DNA of 64,000 bases from Anaeramoeba flamelloides (lineage: Eukaryota > Metamonada > Anaeramoebidae), in assembly GCA_027625915.1 (NCBI GenBank), contig JANTQA010000048.1, positions 4,154,001 through 4,218,000 of the forward strand. The letters run 5' to 3'. Position numbers and translations under genes: made by a program. Of this stretch, positions 22,314 to 32,900 are shown one piece after another. Each line of letters opens with the position of its first letter. The first letter of the stretch is position 1. The notes beneath the pieces were generated by a model. It was given only the letters and a program-made list of their open reading frames with translations. It was not told the origin of the DNA and did no database searches.

Positions 22314-24422
22314 ATGAAATTACTTTTGTGTATCACTATGGTCTTTTTCTTCTTTCAAATAATCCAAATTGAAACAAAAGAAAACCCTAAATTCCAATGT
22401 CCCTTTCTGCCATATGGAGACGAGTACCAAGTGAATAACTATACGCTAAAATACCAACGAAAGCCAAGCTTGACCAAAATAAGAGACGACAAATATGTGA
22501 TCGCGTGGGAAAGTTTGGGGCAGGACGGATCGGCTTATGGGATCTATGCCCAGTACTTTTCAGTTCAGGGCAACGGCAAGATTGGAAAGGAATTTCGGGT
22601 CAATAATGTCACGAACGATTGGCAAGAAGAAGTGGACATTGCCACTATTGGTGCAAATCAGGAAAAGTTTGTTATGTGCTGGGATAGTGTTGGCCAAGAT
22701 GGCGACAGCACCGGCATTATCGCCCAAATTTATAACTCGACGGATGGGGAAAAAATAGGAAAGGAATTCATTGTGAATAGTGTTACAGAATCGAGCCAAT
22801 CACAACCAAAGATCACACCAATTGGATCAAAACAAGACAAGTTTGTCATTTGCTGGCAGGGTTATAACACAGACAACGACTCTAGTTACAACCTCTATGC
22901 CCAGATTTTTAATAGCACCACTGGCTCAAAGCTTGGCAGCGAATTTCTTGTAAATGATTTTATAGATGGGAGACAATTTCTACATTCCATAAGCGCAATT
23001 GGCGCAAATCGCGAGAAGTTTGTTGTTAGTTGGTCAAGTTGGAGTCAAGACGGCGATGAGTACGGAATATTTGCACAGATTTTCGATTCTAACGACTATG
23101 GGAAAAAAATCGGGAACGAATTCCAAGTTAATAGTAATACCACAAACAGCCAATATCAGAACACCGTCCATTCAATTGGCAAAAACAGAGATCGGTTTGC
23201 TATAGCTTGGGAAAGTGATGGGCAAGATGGCGATTATTATGGAATTTTTGCCCAAATGTATAATTCGACGGATGGGGAAAAAATAGGAAAGGAATTCCAG
23301 GCAAATACATTCACACAAAACCATCAAAGAAACCCTACAATGTGCTCAATTTATAATAGCATTAAGGACGTAGATCAGTTTGTCATTATTTGGGAAAGCG
23401 AGGGCCAAGAGGGTATAAATTATGGAATTTTTGGCCAAATATTTGACATCACAAATGATACCAGTGGCTCCAAGAAATTTGGTGCAGAGTTCCAAGTTAA
23501 CACAGCGACTGACAATGATCAAATCAGATCTGCGATCAGCCCAATTTCGGATCAAAATAACCGTTTTGTAATCACTTGGGAATCCAAACTACACGAAGAC
23601 TTTTACAGGGAAGGAAATGATGGCGCCCTGAAAAGCAATCTTGAAGACGAGGATGTTGAGGGTGTATTTGCCCAAAATTATAAAATTAGCGAAAAACCTA
23701 TAATAAACAAGCCAATTCAAAAAATCCACTCTTTTAATAAAGACAACTCATTTAATTTCCAATTTGATGCTGATACTTTTTTTGATCCAAATAAGATTAA
23801 CCCCGACAATAATGTGGATTTGGTTTATGACGCAAAATTATCAAATGGCAACGATTTGCCCAATGGGTTATCCTTTGAACCAGATAATCGCAAAATTAGC
23901 GGAAGTGTTTCAATCGATGATAGCTGTCAAAATTGGGAAATCAAACTAATTGCTCTTGAACAATGTCAAATATTGGAAACCTCTCAAGTCATTTATGTAT
24001 CCAACTCAAACCCAGAAGTAAATATCCCCTTTGGCACCCAGATTTTTAAAACTGGGTCCGCTATTGATTTCCAATTCAATACAGATACTTTTTATGATCG
24101 ACAAGACGTATATAATTTGGAATATGAAGCAAAAATGCAAAGCACAAATACAAAATGGCCAGAATGGTTAAGTTTTGATCAAAATAAAAGATTATTTTCC
24201 ACCACAGATAATGAGGTTTTACCAGAGGACGCAATCGGGGATCACGAAATCACGTTAACTGCAATAGATTCTTGTAATAATAAAGTCGACTATAATTTTA
24301 TTCTCTCAGTAATCCAAGGTGATCATAACCATGTGGGCATGTCAAATTCTTACATTTTGCAAAACCAATTCTCAGTTTTGATAATCATTTTGTTGATTTT
24401 TTGTTATCTATTTTTGAATTAA
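22314..24422 (+). CDS. Surface protein with seven bacterial-type repeats, Ig/cadherin-like domains and membrane anchor (702 aa)
   Basis: A signal peptide (1-22, hydrophobic core CITMVFFFFQII) starts at the ATG at 22314. Residues 39-462 are seven tandem repeats of 56-66 residues built on VN-x(n)-Q-x(n)-IG-x(n)-FVxxWxSxGQDGxxYGIFAQI, ending GKEF. This unit is familiar from large secreted proteins of bacteria. Seven units of this size suggest a seven-bladed beta-propeller, and GQDGD loops may bind calcium; both are inference. Two domains follow (about 470-555 and 575-665) resembling putative-Ig/dystroglycan-type cadherin folds, each with a DxDTFxD motif and NGLSFEPDNRKISG-like core. A hydrophobic C-terminus (about 680-702) would anchor it in the plasma membrane. 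The likely role is adhesion or ligand binding. It is intronless and richer in G+C than its neighbours. Repeats 2 and 5 share a 39-bp stretch with one mismatch, suggesting recent internal duplication or conversion. Confidence 0.85.
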   Translation: MKLLLCITMVFFFFQIIQIETKENPKFQCPFLPYGDEYQVNNYTLKYQRKPSLTKIRDDKYVIAWESLGQDGSAYGIYAQYFSVQGNGKIGKEFRVNNVTNDWQEEVDIATIGANQEKFVMCWDSVGQDGDSTGIIAQIYNSTDGEKIGKEFIVNSVTESSQSQPKITPIGSKQDKFVICWQGYNTDNDSSYNLYAQIFNSTTGSKLGSEFLVNDFIDGRQFLHSISAIGANREKFVVSWSSWSQDGDEYGIFAQIFDSNDYGKKIGNEFQVNSNTTNSQYQNTVHSIGKNRDRFAIAWESDGQDGDYYGIFAQMYNSTDGEKIGKEFQANTFTQNHQRNPTMCSIYNSIKDVDQFVIIWESEGQEGINYGIFGQIFDITNDTSGSKKFGAEFQVNTATDNDQIRSAISPISDQNNRFVITWESKLHEDFYREGNDGALKSNLEDEDVEGVFAQNYKISEKPIINKPIQKIHSFNKDNSFNFQFDADTFFDPNKINPDNNVDLVYDAKLSNGNDLPNGLSFEPDNRKISGSVSIDDSCQNWEIKLIALEQCQILETSQVIYVSNSNPEVNIPFGTQIFKTGSAIDFQFNTDTFYDRQDVYNLEYEAKMQSTNTKWPEWLSFDQNKRLFSTTDNEVLPEDAIGDHEITLTAIDSCNNKVDYNFILSVIQGDHNHVGMSNSYILQNQFSVLIIILLIFCYLFLN

Positions 24423-24800
24423 TATTGTTTTTCAATATTACCTATTCTCTTTTTGCCTTTTTTGATTACCTTTTGATCTTTTTTTTTATTGTTCTTATTT
24501 TATTTTTAAAAAAGATTAAAAATACAATTGAATGAAAAGATTCCCAATGTTCATCTAAATTGTTAAAAATAAATTTAAAATGAATCTTTAAACTTAATCT
24601 CGTTTTTTATTAGGATGGCTATACAAAACTTCAATCAAATATATCCCTTAGCACTCAGAATTTGCCTAAATTTCATCAAGTTTTGATTAAAAGATTTAAA
24701 GGGATATTGGTGTAGGAACAGACTTATTTTCAAATTTGGTTTTAATTAAGGTTTTGAATTCGTATAATAAGTCAAAATAGTAAAAAGATGAAAGTAGTTA

Positions 24801-24997
24801 CAGTCAGTTTCACTTTTAAGACACAAACTTTCAACGAAATTTAAGGCACAAAAAAATCTCAAATTAAAGCACAAAATTTGGAATTTTTTTTTTTACAATT
24901 TATTTTTACTAGAATTTGAATTTTGTGCCTTAATTTGAGATTTTTATTGTGCCTTAAATTTCGTTGAAAGATTGTGCCTTAAAAGTGAAACTGACTG
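24801..24997. mobile_element. CAGTCAG MITE, 197 bp
   Basis: Perfect terminal inverted repeats start CAGTCAGTTTCACTTTTAAG and continue imperfectly for about 80 bp per arm, so the unit is almost a full palindrome. TTA lies on both sides. Each arm carries three copies of an (A/T)TTAAGGCACAAA-like iteron. Confidence 0.92.
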
Positions 24998-25287
24998 TTA
25001 GAATAATACCTAAAAAATGTATTCCTATAAAAAGTTTACTAGATTTCAAGAGAGTCAAATTTCGAAATATTATTTGTTCCTATTTGAATTTTTTTCAATT
25101 ATTTCCGATTATTTGAGTGTTTTTTAGATTGTTAAAAAATTTGAAAAGACAATTTTTGCAAAATTTTTATTTTTATTATACTAACTGACGTGTATTACAA
25201 GAATTGTATTATGTCAGATATGTGTGGCGTATCTATGCCGAGATAGTATATTTTGAAATCAAGTGTAAAAACAAGATAAGACGGATA

Positions 25288-25486
25288 CAGTCAGTTTCAC
25301 TTTTAAGGCACAAACTTTCTACGAAATTTAAGGCACAATAAAAATCTCAAATTAAGGCACATTTTTTGGAAATTGTTTTTTTTACAATTTATATTTACTA
25401 GAATTTGAATTTTGTGCCTTAATTTGAGATTTTTTTTGTGTCTTAAATTTCGTTGAAAGTTTGTGCCTTAAAAGTGAAACTGACTG
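25288..25486. mobile_element. CAGTCAG MITE, 199 bp
   Basis: Same family as the copy at 24801, with CAGTCAG/CTGACTG ends and TA immediately outside each end, as expected for the IS630-Tc1-mariner superfamily. Confidence 0.92.
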
Positions 25487-26119
25487 TAGTTAAAATTTGG
25501 AATACATTTGATATTTGTTGGAGTATGACGCGGAAGGTTTTTTGGGGGGTAAATACAAAGATAAGTTAGATTGGGAATTCAGATTTTTGGTTTTAATTGT
25601 CTTTTTAGGTCTTAACTCGTCTTTTCACAAATCCTTGAAATAGAGTATCTCAGTACACACACCTCTCACCTATTTTCGAATATTCAATTATTGTAGCACA
25701 TGTTGAATAGTACAACAACCAAATAAATCTACAAACTTTTACAAATTGTATTTGTTTACAATCTGTGAGTAAATCGAAATCCAGTTTAATTGATAAGTTA
25801 AATATTTTCTTTTTTTTCTAAAATTGATACACAAGAGTAAATATAAAACTGGGATCAAAAAAATTTTTTTATTGCTCAACAAATTCAATATTTTCTTAAA
25901 TTTCGATTTTTGGTGTTTAGAAGTCTCTAGAACGTCTAGTTTTCGAGATATTACCCAAAATCGATTTTTATATACAAATTTTTTAATAGTGATTTTTCAC
26001 AGCTATTTTGAACAATAACTCGAAAAATACAAGAGCCCCAAAAAATGAAAAATTGAGATTGTTTTTATATTGTTTATATAGTGACCCCGATAGGTTAAAA
26101 TTAATTGTAGGTTTAACTA

Positions 26120-26519
26120 CAGCCAGTTTCACTTTTAAGGCACAAACTTTCAACGAAATTTAAGGCACAAAAAAATCTCAAATTAAGGCAATACAAAATT
26201 TGGAATTTTGTTTTTTTACAAATTATTTTACAGTCAGTTTCACTTTTAAGGCACAAACTTTCAACGAAATTTAAGGCACAAAAAAATCTTAAATTAAAGC
26301 ACAAAATTTGCAATTTTTTTTTTTACAATTTATTTTTACTAGAATTTGAATTTTGTGCTTTAATTTGAGATTTTTTTTGTGCCTTAAATTTCGTTGAAAG
26401 TTTGTGCCTTAAAAGTGAAACTGACTGTACTAGAATTTGAATTTTGTGCTTTAATTTGAGATTTTTTTTTGTGCCTTAAATTTCGTTGAAAGTTTGTGCC
26501 TTAAAAGTGAAACTGACTG
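26120..26519. mobile_element. CAGTCAG MITE interrupted by a second copy (outer element)
   Basis: The outer copy begins CAGCCAG at 26120 and ends CTGACTG at 26519, flanked by TA. Its middle is split at a TA within its TTTTACTAGAATTTG centre by the inner copy. Removing the inner 197 bp and one TA leaves a 201-bp element of the usual structure. Confidence 0.92.
26231..26427. mobile_element. CAGTCAG MITE inserted inside another copy (inner element)
   Basis: Complete 197-bp copy with TA at 26229-26230 and 26428-26429. The outer element resumes directly after the second TA, so the TA duplication is shown in place. Confidence 0.93.
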
Positions 26520-26689
26520 TATATATAAATATTTTAAAATCTTCTACTCCCCACACAGAAAAAACTACTTAGTTACCAGCATTTATCCGAATTTTGATAC
26601 CTTAAGAGGATTTGAATTTTTGAAAAAACAAATTTGAAAAGATTTAAAGGTAAATTCAGTTCGCAAACATATATACTTTAATCGATTAA

Positions 26690-28060
26690 ATTATATATAA
26701 AAATTTAAAAAAAAAAATAAAAAAAACTATTAATTTAATTGATCTTATCAGGAATCGAACTCCGGCTACATACTTTTCAAATTTTGAGATCTTGGTGCTC
26801 TACCGCTGAGCTAATGAGTAATTATTGGATATTTTAAAATTATAAAATTCTGAAGATAATAAAATTGAATTTTTAATTGAGTAATTTTTCTAATATATTT
26901 TTTTTAAAAAAAAAACTCTAAGTTTTTTACGATTAATTTTTTTTTTTCTTGAAAAAATTAACAAATTTAAAATTGAATTGAAAAAAACTTATATAAATTT
27001 TTTTTTTTTTGAACCAAATCATTTTAATAAGAAACTCTAGTAAAAATTTTTTAGCATTTTTTTTTATATTTTTCTAGTGATTAAACTATAAAAAATTTTA
27101 AAAAAATGAATATTTAGATAAAATAAGATGAGGTCTAATAATTTTTTTTTCAAAATATTGGTAATGTGAATTTTTTTCTGTAAAATGAGAAAAAAATGAA
27201 ATTTACTCGAGTTTTCCAATTAAAAAATTTTTTTTTTTAAACATTGTTTTTTCAGTTAAAATAAAAATAAAAATCATTTTTTTGAGATGTTTAAAAAAAA
27301 CTTTTTTTTTCAAATTTACCAATTTTTAGTACTTTAAAAAATATTTTGAAAAAAAATTTTTATATACATTTTTTAAAATTTTCAATTTTGAAAAAAGTCA
27401 AAAACACCTATTTTAAATACTAAATATTTTCGAAACCACTAAACCTCATAAAGTTTATATTTAAAAACTTCACAAAAAAAATCAAAATAAAAAATTTCTG
27501 AAAAAAATTTTTTTGTCTCTGACAAATAGATTTTTATATTTCATTTTATCAACTAATATTCACAGTAACTTATGTATTTTTTTGTATACCTTCGAAAAAA
27601 GTATAAAAAAAATAAAAAATAAATTTTTTTAAATCTAAAAAAAAAATTCAAAATTAAAAAATTTATAACTATTATAGTTATACAATATATTATAAATATA
27701 AAATTTGAGTAAATCAAAAATGGGAAAATCAAAAGAGTAGTAAAAAAATTTTCAAAAAAAATTTTTTTTTAAACCTTAATTTTTTCATTTTTTTCACCAA
27801 AATCATATTTTTGATCAAAAATTACCCTAGTAAGATGATCTTTAAAATACCAAAAATAAATTATTTTTGTGTTAAAAGGTGCCTTTTTTAAAAATAAAAA
27901 ATTCAAAATTTCAAAAAAAAAATTTTTTTGACGAAAAATAGAAAATGGAGAATAACTTCTAAACTAGAGGAGATAAAGAGTTCTAAACTTGAAAAATCAA
28001 TTTTTCAGATTATTTTGATTTTGGAACGATGAGTAAATTCGCCCAGAGATTGAATATTTA
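26690..28060. other. Homopolymer-rich block of extreme A+T content
   Basis: About 1.35 kb made mostly of A and T runs of five to ten bases, clearly more extreme than both flanks. It has no open frame of note. A tRNA-like sequence lies at its left end, and a less repetitive segment (GAATAACTTCTAAACTAGAG) lies near the right end at 27950. Origin unknown. Confidence 0.4.
26741..26822 (-). pseudogene. tRNA-like sequence with intact A and B boxes, probably a tRNA pseudogene
   Basis: On the minus strand the sequence has a textbook D arm (TTAGCTCAGCGGTAGAGC, A box) and a T loop with GTTCGATTCC (B box). The anticodon arm (CAAGA/ATTTG around TCTCAAA) lacks the usual T33. The T stem is mostly unpaired, the spacing is about nine bases too long, and the presumed acceptor strands (TACTCAT and TAAGATC) do not pair. 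I read it as a decayed tRNA or a tRNA-derived promoter, not a working tRNA. Confidence 0.5.
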
Positions 28061-28340
28061 TAAATTCAATTTTTTTCAATTTATACTTGTGTATTCTTTT
28101 ACTTTTTAAATTTTCTTTAATATTATTTTGTTTTTCTTTTGTAAAATTTTACCATGTTGTCTTGGTCGTATTTATTTATTAATTTTCTACTGAGCTCTTT
28201 TGTTATAACCAAGTTCTTAAAATAAAGAAATTAAGTCATTAAAAAACTCGAGCATATCATATGTATCTTGTTTTCCCCACTATGTTCTGTCATCTGGTAA
28301 ACTTTTGAAAATTTTTTTGAGTGCTTCTTGGTTACTCATA

Positions 28341-28537
28341 CAGTCAGTTTCACTTTTAAGGCACAAACTTTCAACGAAATTTAAGGCACAAAAAAAATCT
28401 CAAATTAAGGCACAAAATTTGAAATTTTTTTTTTTACAATTTTTTTTACTAGAATCCAAATTTTGTGCTTTAATTTGAGATTCTTTTTGTGCCTTAAATT
28501 TCGTTGAAAGTTTGTGCCTTAAAAGTGGAACTGACTG
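28341..28537. mobile_element. CAGTCAG MITE, 197 bp
   Basis: Complete copy with CAGTCAG/CTGACTG ends and TA on both sides. The right arm has GTGGAAC in place of GTGAAAC. Confidence 0.92.
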
Positions 28538-28813
28538 TATATTCAATTTCGAATTCTTGTTCTCGTTCATTTGAAAATCTATTACCTATTTCCAGCTGCC
28601 TATTTTTAAGTAAAAAAAACAAAGAATCCTCTTTTGTATTCTTGGTTATTCTGAATTTGTACACATTTGTTTAGATCGGTTGTATTCATCGAAATATTGG
28701 TCGAATTCTCGTAAATATTTCACTTTCATTTCATTTATTTTAATGTAATTTCAATACTTCTTCAATTGTAACATTATCTTGTTCTATATTATATTATGTG
28801 AAAAAACTGACTA

Positions 28814-29010
28814 CAGTCAGTTCCACTTTTAAGACACAAACTTTCAACGAAATTTAAGGTACAAAAAAAATCTCAAATTAAAGCACAAAATTGAAATTCT
28901 AGTAAAATAAATTGTAAAAATAAAAATTCCAAATTTTGTGCCTTAATTTGAGATTTTTATTGTGCCTTAAATTTCGTTGAAAGTTTGTGTCTTAAAAGTG
29001 GAACTGACTG
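28814..29010. mobile_element. CAGTCAG MITE, 197 bp, centre inverted
   Basis: Complete copy flanked by TA. Its short unpaired centre (ATTCTAGTAAAATAAATTGT) is in the opposite orientation to the other copies, showing insertion in the other direction. Confidence 0.92.
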
Positions 29011-29409
29011 TATAAACAACAATATATCATTTTTACAATTCTTGAGAACACTCACGCTGAGCTTATGTCTGAATATTGAATTAAAACTAGGTAGATAAAC
29101 AAGATGTCACTCCAGTTGATTAAAGAACAATAAAAAATAATTCCAGAAATAACTCAAAATATTTTTGTGAAAAATCGAACGAATATAAATATTCCAAAAA
29201 TTCAAGATATATTTAAATATATCTGTTTTTTTCAAAAAAAAAATCCAAATATAATCAAATATATCTGCAATTTTTTGGTTCCAAATATTTTTAAATATAT
29301 TTGTATTTTTTTTTGAGTCTAAATCAAAACTCCATTTTATATTATTTTAATATTTTAATGTGTTTTTTTTTTTTAGTTTTTTTTATGGTAGTAAAAAATA
29401 ATTTGAAAC

Positions 29410-29700
29410 AAAAATCAACAAAAAGACAAATAATCACTAAGGAAATTAAGACACTGTCTTGTCTTTTGAAATGAATTTAATCATTAACATAAAAACCTCT
29501 TAATCAATTTTTTTCAGTAAAAGTTCAGTAATAAAAAATTCGAAATGCTCATTTCAAAAATTGGGACTCAACTTTTTTTCGTATTAATTATTATTTTTTT
29601 AAAAATATCAGCTAATTATAATTTTAGAATGATTAAAAAAATGAATTATTTATTGAATTGTAAAATAAACCAAAAAATTATTAACTATTAAATGGCAAAA
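29410..29700. repeat. Diverged dispersed repeat, copy 2
   Basis: Resembles 12470-12770 in the same orientation (GACAAATAATCA, ATTAAGAC, TCATTTCAAAAATT blocks in the same order). Lies just downstream of the VPS8 stop codon. Confidence 0.4.
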
Positions 29701-29965
29701 TTCAAAAAAAGATACTAGAGCAAAAATAAATTTCAATTAAGACTCAAAAAAAAAATAATAATTATTTTTAAAATTTTTATTTCCAGATCTGTATTTAACA
29801 CTAAATAAAAAATCAAAATAAAATATAAAAAAAAAATGATAACGAAATAGAAAAAAAAAACAGAAAAAGAAAGAGAAAGAGAAAGAGAAAAAGAAACAGA
29901 AAAAAAACTCTTCTTTATAATTCTGGATTTTACATAAACTTGAATTTGATCTCAATCTATTAAAA

Positions 29966-32900
29966 TTAATTAAATTCTTGAAACTCGACATTAAAAATGG
30001 ATTGGGTGGGTAAAAACTTCTTTCTGTGACCGATTCTGTTATTATCATAAACCAAATCGAAAGTTTTCATTCTAAAAGAAGACCAGTAACTTTTTAAAAC
30101 ATCTTCTTTCATTTGCAAATTACTCATCACTTCTAATAGGTTAGTTTCCATTTGGTTATTTCTTCTTCTTCTTCTTCTTCTTCTTCTTCTTCTTCTGTTG
30201 TTATTATTGCTAATGTTATTTGAATCTGTTCTAGTAAGTTCTGATTTTTCATTTAAATTACTCCTTGAAGACTTTTGATTGATCTTTCTGTTTTTTTTAT
30301 TTGTCAAACTTGAATGTTTGGATAATTTATTCTGTGAGGCTTGATTACAAATGGTGCAAATATTGTCTCTTGGGAGACAGTCTTCGTGGAAGGTATGCCC
30401 GCAATTGAACACGATTATTTTGCCCTTTGACCTGTCTTGTGAAAATAGCATTCCTCTGCAATCCGAGCAATGTGTTGAAATGATTGGATAAGAATTAATC
30501 CTTTTTTCGATTAAATCTCTCCAGGCCTGATAAGAATCCTGTGTTAATAGTTGATTAGCAGATTTCAAAAGCGTTCTTTCATAGGAATAAGTTTCGATCA
30601 TTGTTTGTATTATTGTTCTAAATTTTTTATATTTTTGATCTTTGTAATCGTCAACTAATTTGACTAATATTAAAGTCATTGGCACATTACCGATCATTTT
30701 TTCTAAAGTGGACAACACAAATTTGGTTAAATTGTCATTGATGCGGACTACCTTTTTTGTTTGTTCCATGTCATATAAGATTTTTATAGGCTCTGTGAAC
30801 ACATCTAACAATTTAAACCAAAGTTTATCAATATTCAAAGAGTCTGAATTTCGTTTACAAAATTCTAATGCCTGTATTAATAGGGATTTTAATTTGATTA
30901 TTTTTTCGTTTTTACTTTTTTCAATATCAAAATTTTGTGGGATTTCTTTATAATGAACCATAAATTCAGTGACAGTTTCGGAAAATTGCTTTAATAATAA
31001 AGACCATGCAGCTTCAATGTCGCCTGTTCTTTCATTTAAATACATCATTGCATCTGTGATACCATGCTTTTTACATAAATTTAAGCATTGATCTACCCTA
31101 TAATTTTCATTGGCCTTCAAATATAGCGCAACTTGCTCAGGTTCAATTTGGCACATCAACTCTACACATTTTTCGTTGATTACAGTACTGATTTCAATCC
31201 CAAATTCATCATCCAAATAATCATCATCTTCATTATCATCCAAATAATCATCACCACCACCACCACCACCATCATCATTATTATTTAAATTCTTATTAAA
31301 AGTATTTTTTGATTTTTTCGATGAATTATTTAAATTTTGTACTAATTCGTCAATAGTTTCTGGTATGTTTTCTATTGGTTTGTTATCTTTTAAATCGTTT
31401 TTACCCCCACTTTTTGAAAAGAATTGTCTCGAAATTGAAGTTTGCTCATAGACCTTTGATGATTCAATTAAACCTTTTAAATATTTATAATGAATAATTG
31501 GATTAGATTTCAATTTATCAATAATTTCCAAATGCTCGTTTGGAAATTTATGAGCAATTAACCTTGCCGTTTTGACATTGTTCAAGTTAATTAATGACTC
31601 AATATGGAATTTTACCGCTTGGGTTAATGATCTTATTACTGGGATATTATTTTTAAATTTCAATAAAATTTTTCGAATTAGTTTTAAAATTAAAAATTTT
31701 CTTTTTTCATCATTAAAATAATATCCAAAGGCGCTCGTAAAATTGCAAGTTCTTAAATATAAAAATTCACAAACCTTTTTAAACCCCACTAATTCCCCCA
31801 AATCAAGTACCTTTCGACTATCAAAAACTTCTGGTACGCCTTTTAAAATCTTTAATAGCAATTCCTCTCTTTCGCTTATCGTAACAAATACTTCTTTATT
31901 CTTTTCATTTTCTATATTCTTTTCATTTTCTTGTTTCAATTCACTTCCTTTATTCGTTTCACTTCCTTTATTCGTTTCACTTCCTTTATTCTTTTCATTT
32001 TCTTGTTTCGTTTCGTTTTCTTTATTCGTTTCATTTACCCTTTCATCAACAATTTCAACAACAAAATAAAATATTCGAAATAATAAATCTTTTTTGACTT
32101 TAATTACACCCTTAGAAATATACTTTGCAGCAAATTGGAAAAAAATTAACATATCTTTCGAATTAAATTTCCAATTTGGTGTTGTTTGTAATGGAATTTT
32201 TTTTTTAGAATTTGGATCTATTAATTTTTTTGTCAAAATATTTAAAATTTTTTGCCTAGTCAATTTGTTTGTATTATTTTTTTTCAAAATGATCTGTTGA
32301 TATTGTTCTGGTGAAATTTGATCATCAAAGCAAATACTAATAATATTTAAAGTTGTTTCAACATTTAATTTCAATAAAGTATCCAAATATGGGTATTTAA
32401 TATTGACATCGGGGATCTTTTTAATAAAAATCACTGCAAATAATTTTGCCTTCATAATATTAATTTGTTCTTGATTGAAATTTGATTCCGAATTATTATT
32501 ATTTTTATTATTATTATTTAAGGTTAATAAAAAATTGATATTATTGAATAGGGTTGTGGAAAAATAATCCTGTTGCTCTTTATTAATTTTTAAAATAATG
32601 TATTTTTGATTATAATTATTGTTAATTTCTTCATTTAATTCCAAATTTTGCAAAGTTAACAAATCAAAAATGGAAATAATGGGTGTAATATAATTCTGAA
32701 ATTTATTATGGCAAATAATGGTCATGTTTTGGAAAAGTAAATAATAGCGATATAATGAGATTAAAAATTGTGGGTTTAAATGGTCACCTTTAAAATCTAA
32801 TAAATTTTCTTCAGCTTTTTTCATTAGCTTTTTTTTGAAGCAATAATTTAAATATGCAATTAATAATTTGCCTGGCAATTTAACAAAATTGGTTTTTGTT

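Larger units (their letters stand above)
24423..29965. other. 5.5-kb gene-free region with MITE cluster
   Basis: No gene is supported between the surface-protein gene and the 3' end of VPS8. The region holds at least six copies of the CAGTCAG MITE, a tRNA-like pseudogene and a homopolymer-rich block at 26.69-28.06 kb. Confidence 0.6.

Noticed and set aside
22537-23949. Several 60-79 codon frames over the surface-protein gene on both strands
   Set aside because: All are shadows of the repeat-protein reading frame.
26113-26313. Minus-strand frame with a repeated peptide (CLKSETG/CALNFVESL)
   Set aside because: The repetition comes from the two nested MITE copies; the frame is not a gene.
26741-26822. 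Functional tRNA gene
   Set aside because: Acceptor, T and anticodon stems do not pair and T33 is absent; kept only as a pseudogene.
24801-29010. Repeated 197-bp units as a CRISPR-like array
   Set aside because: Units are palindromic transposons at irregular spacing with TA duplications in a eukaryote; there are no short regular repeats and spacers.
29737-30048. 103-codon Phe/Ser-rich minus-strand frame
   Set aside because: It overlaps the VPS8 C-terminus and 3' flank in another frame and is low complexity from purine runs.
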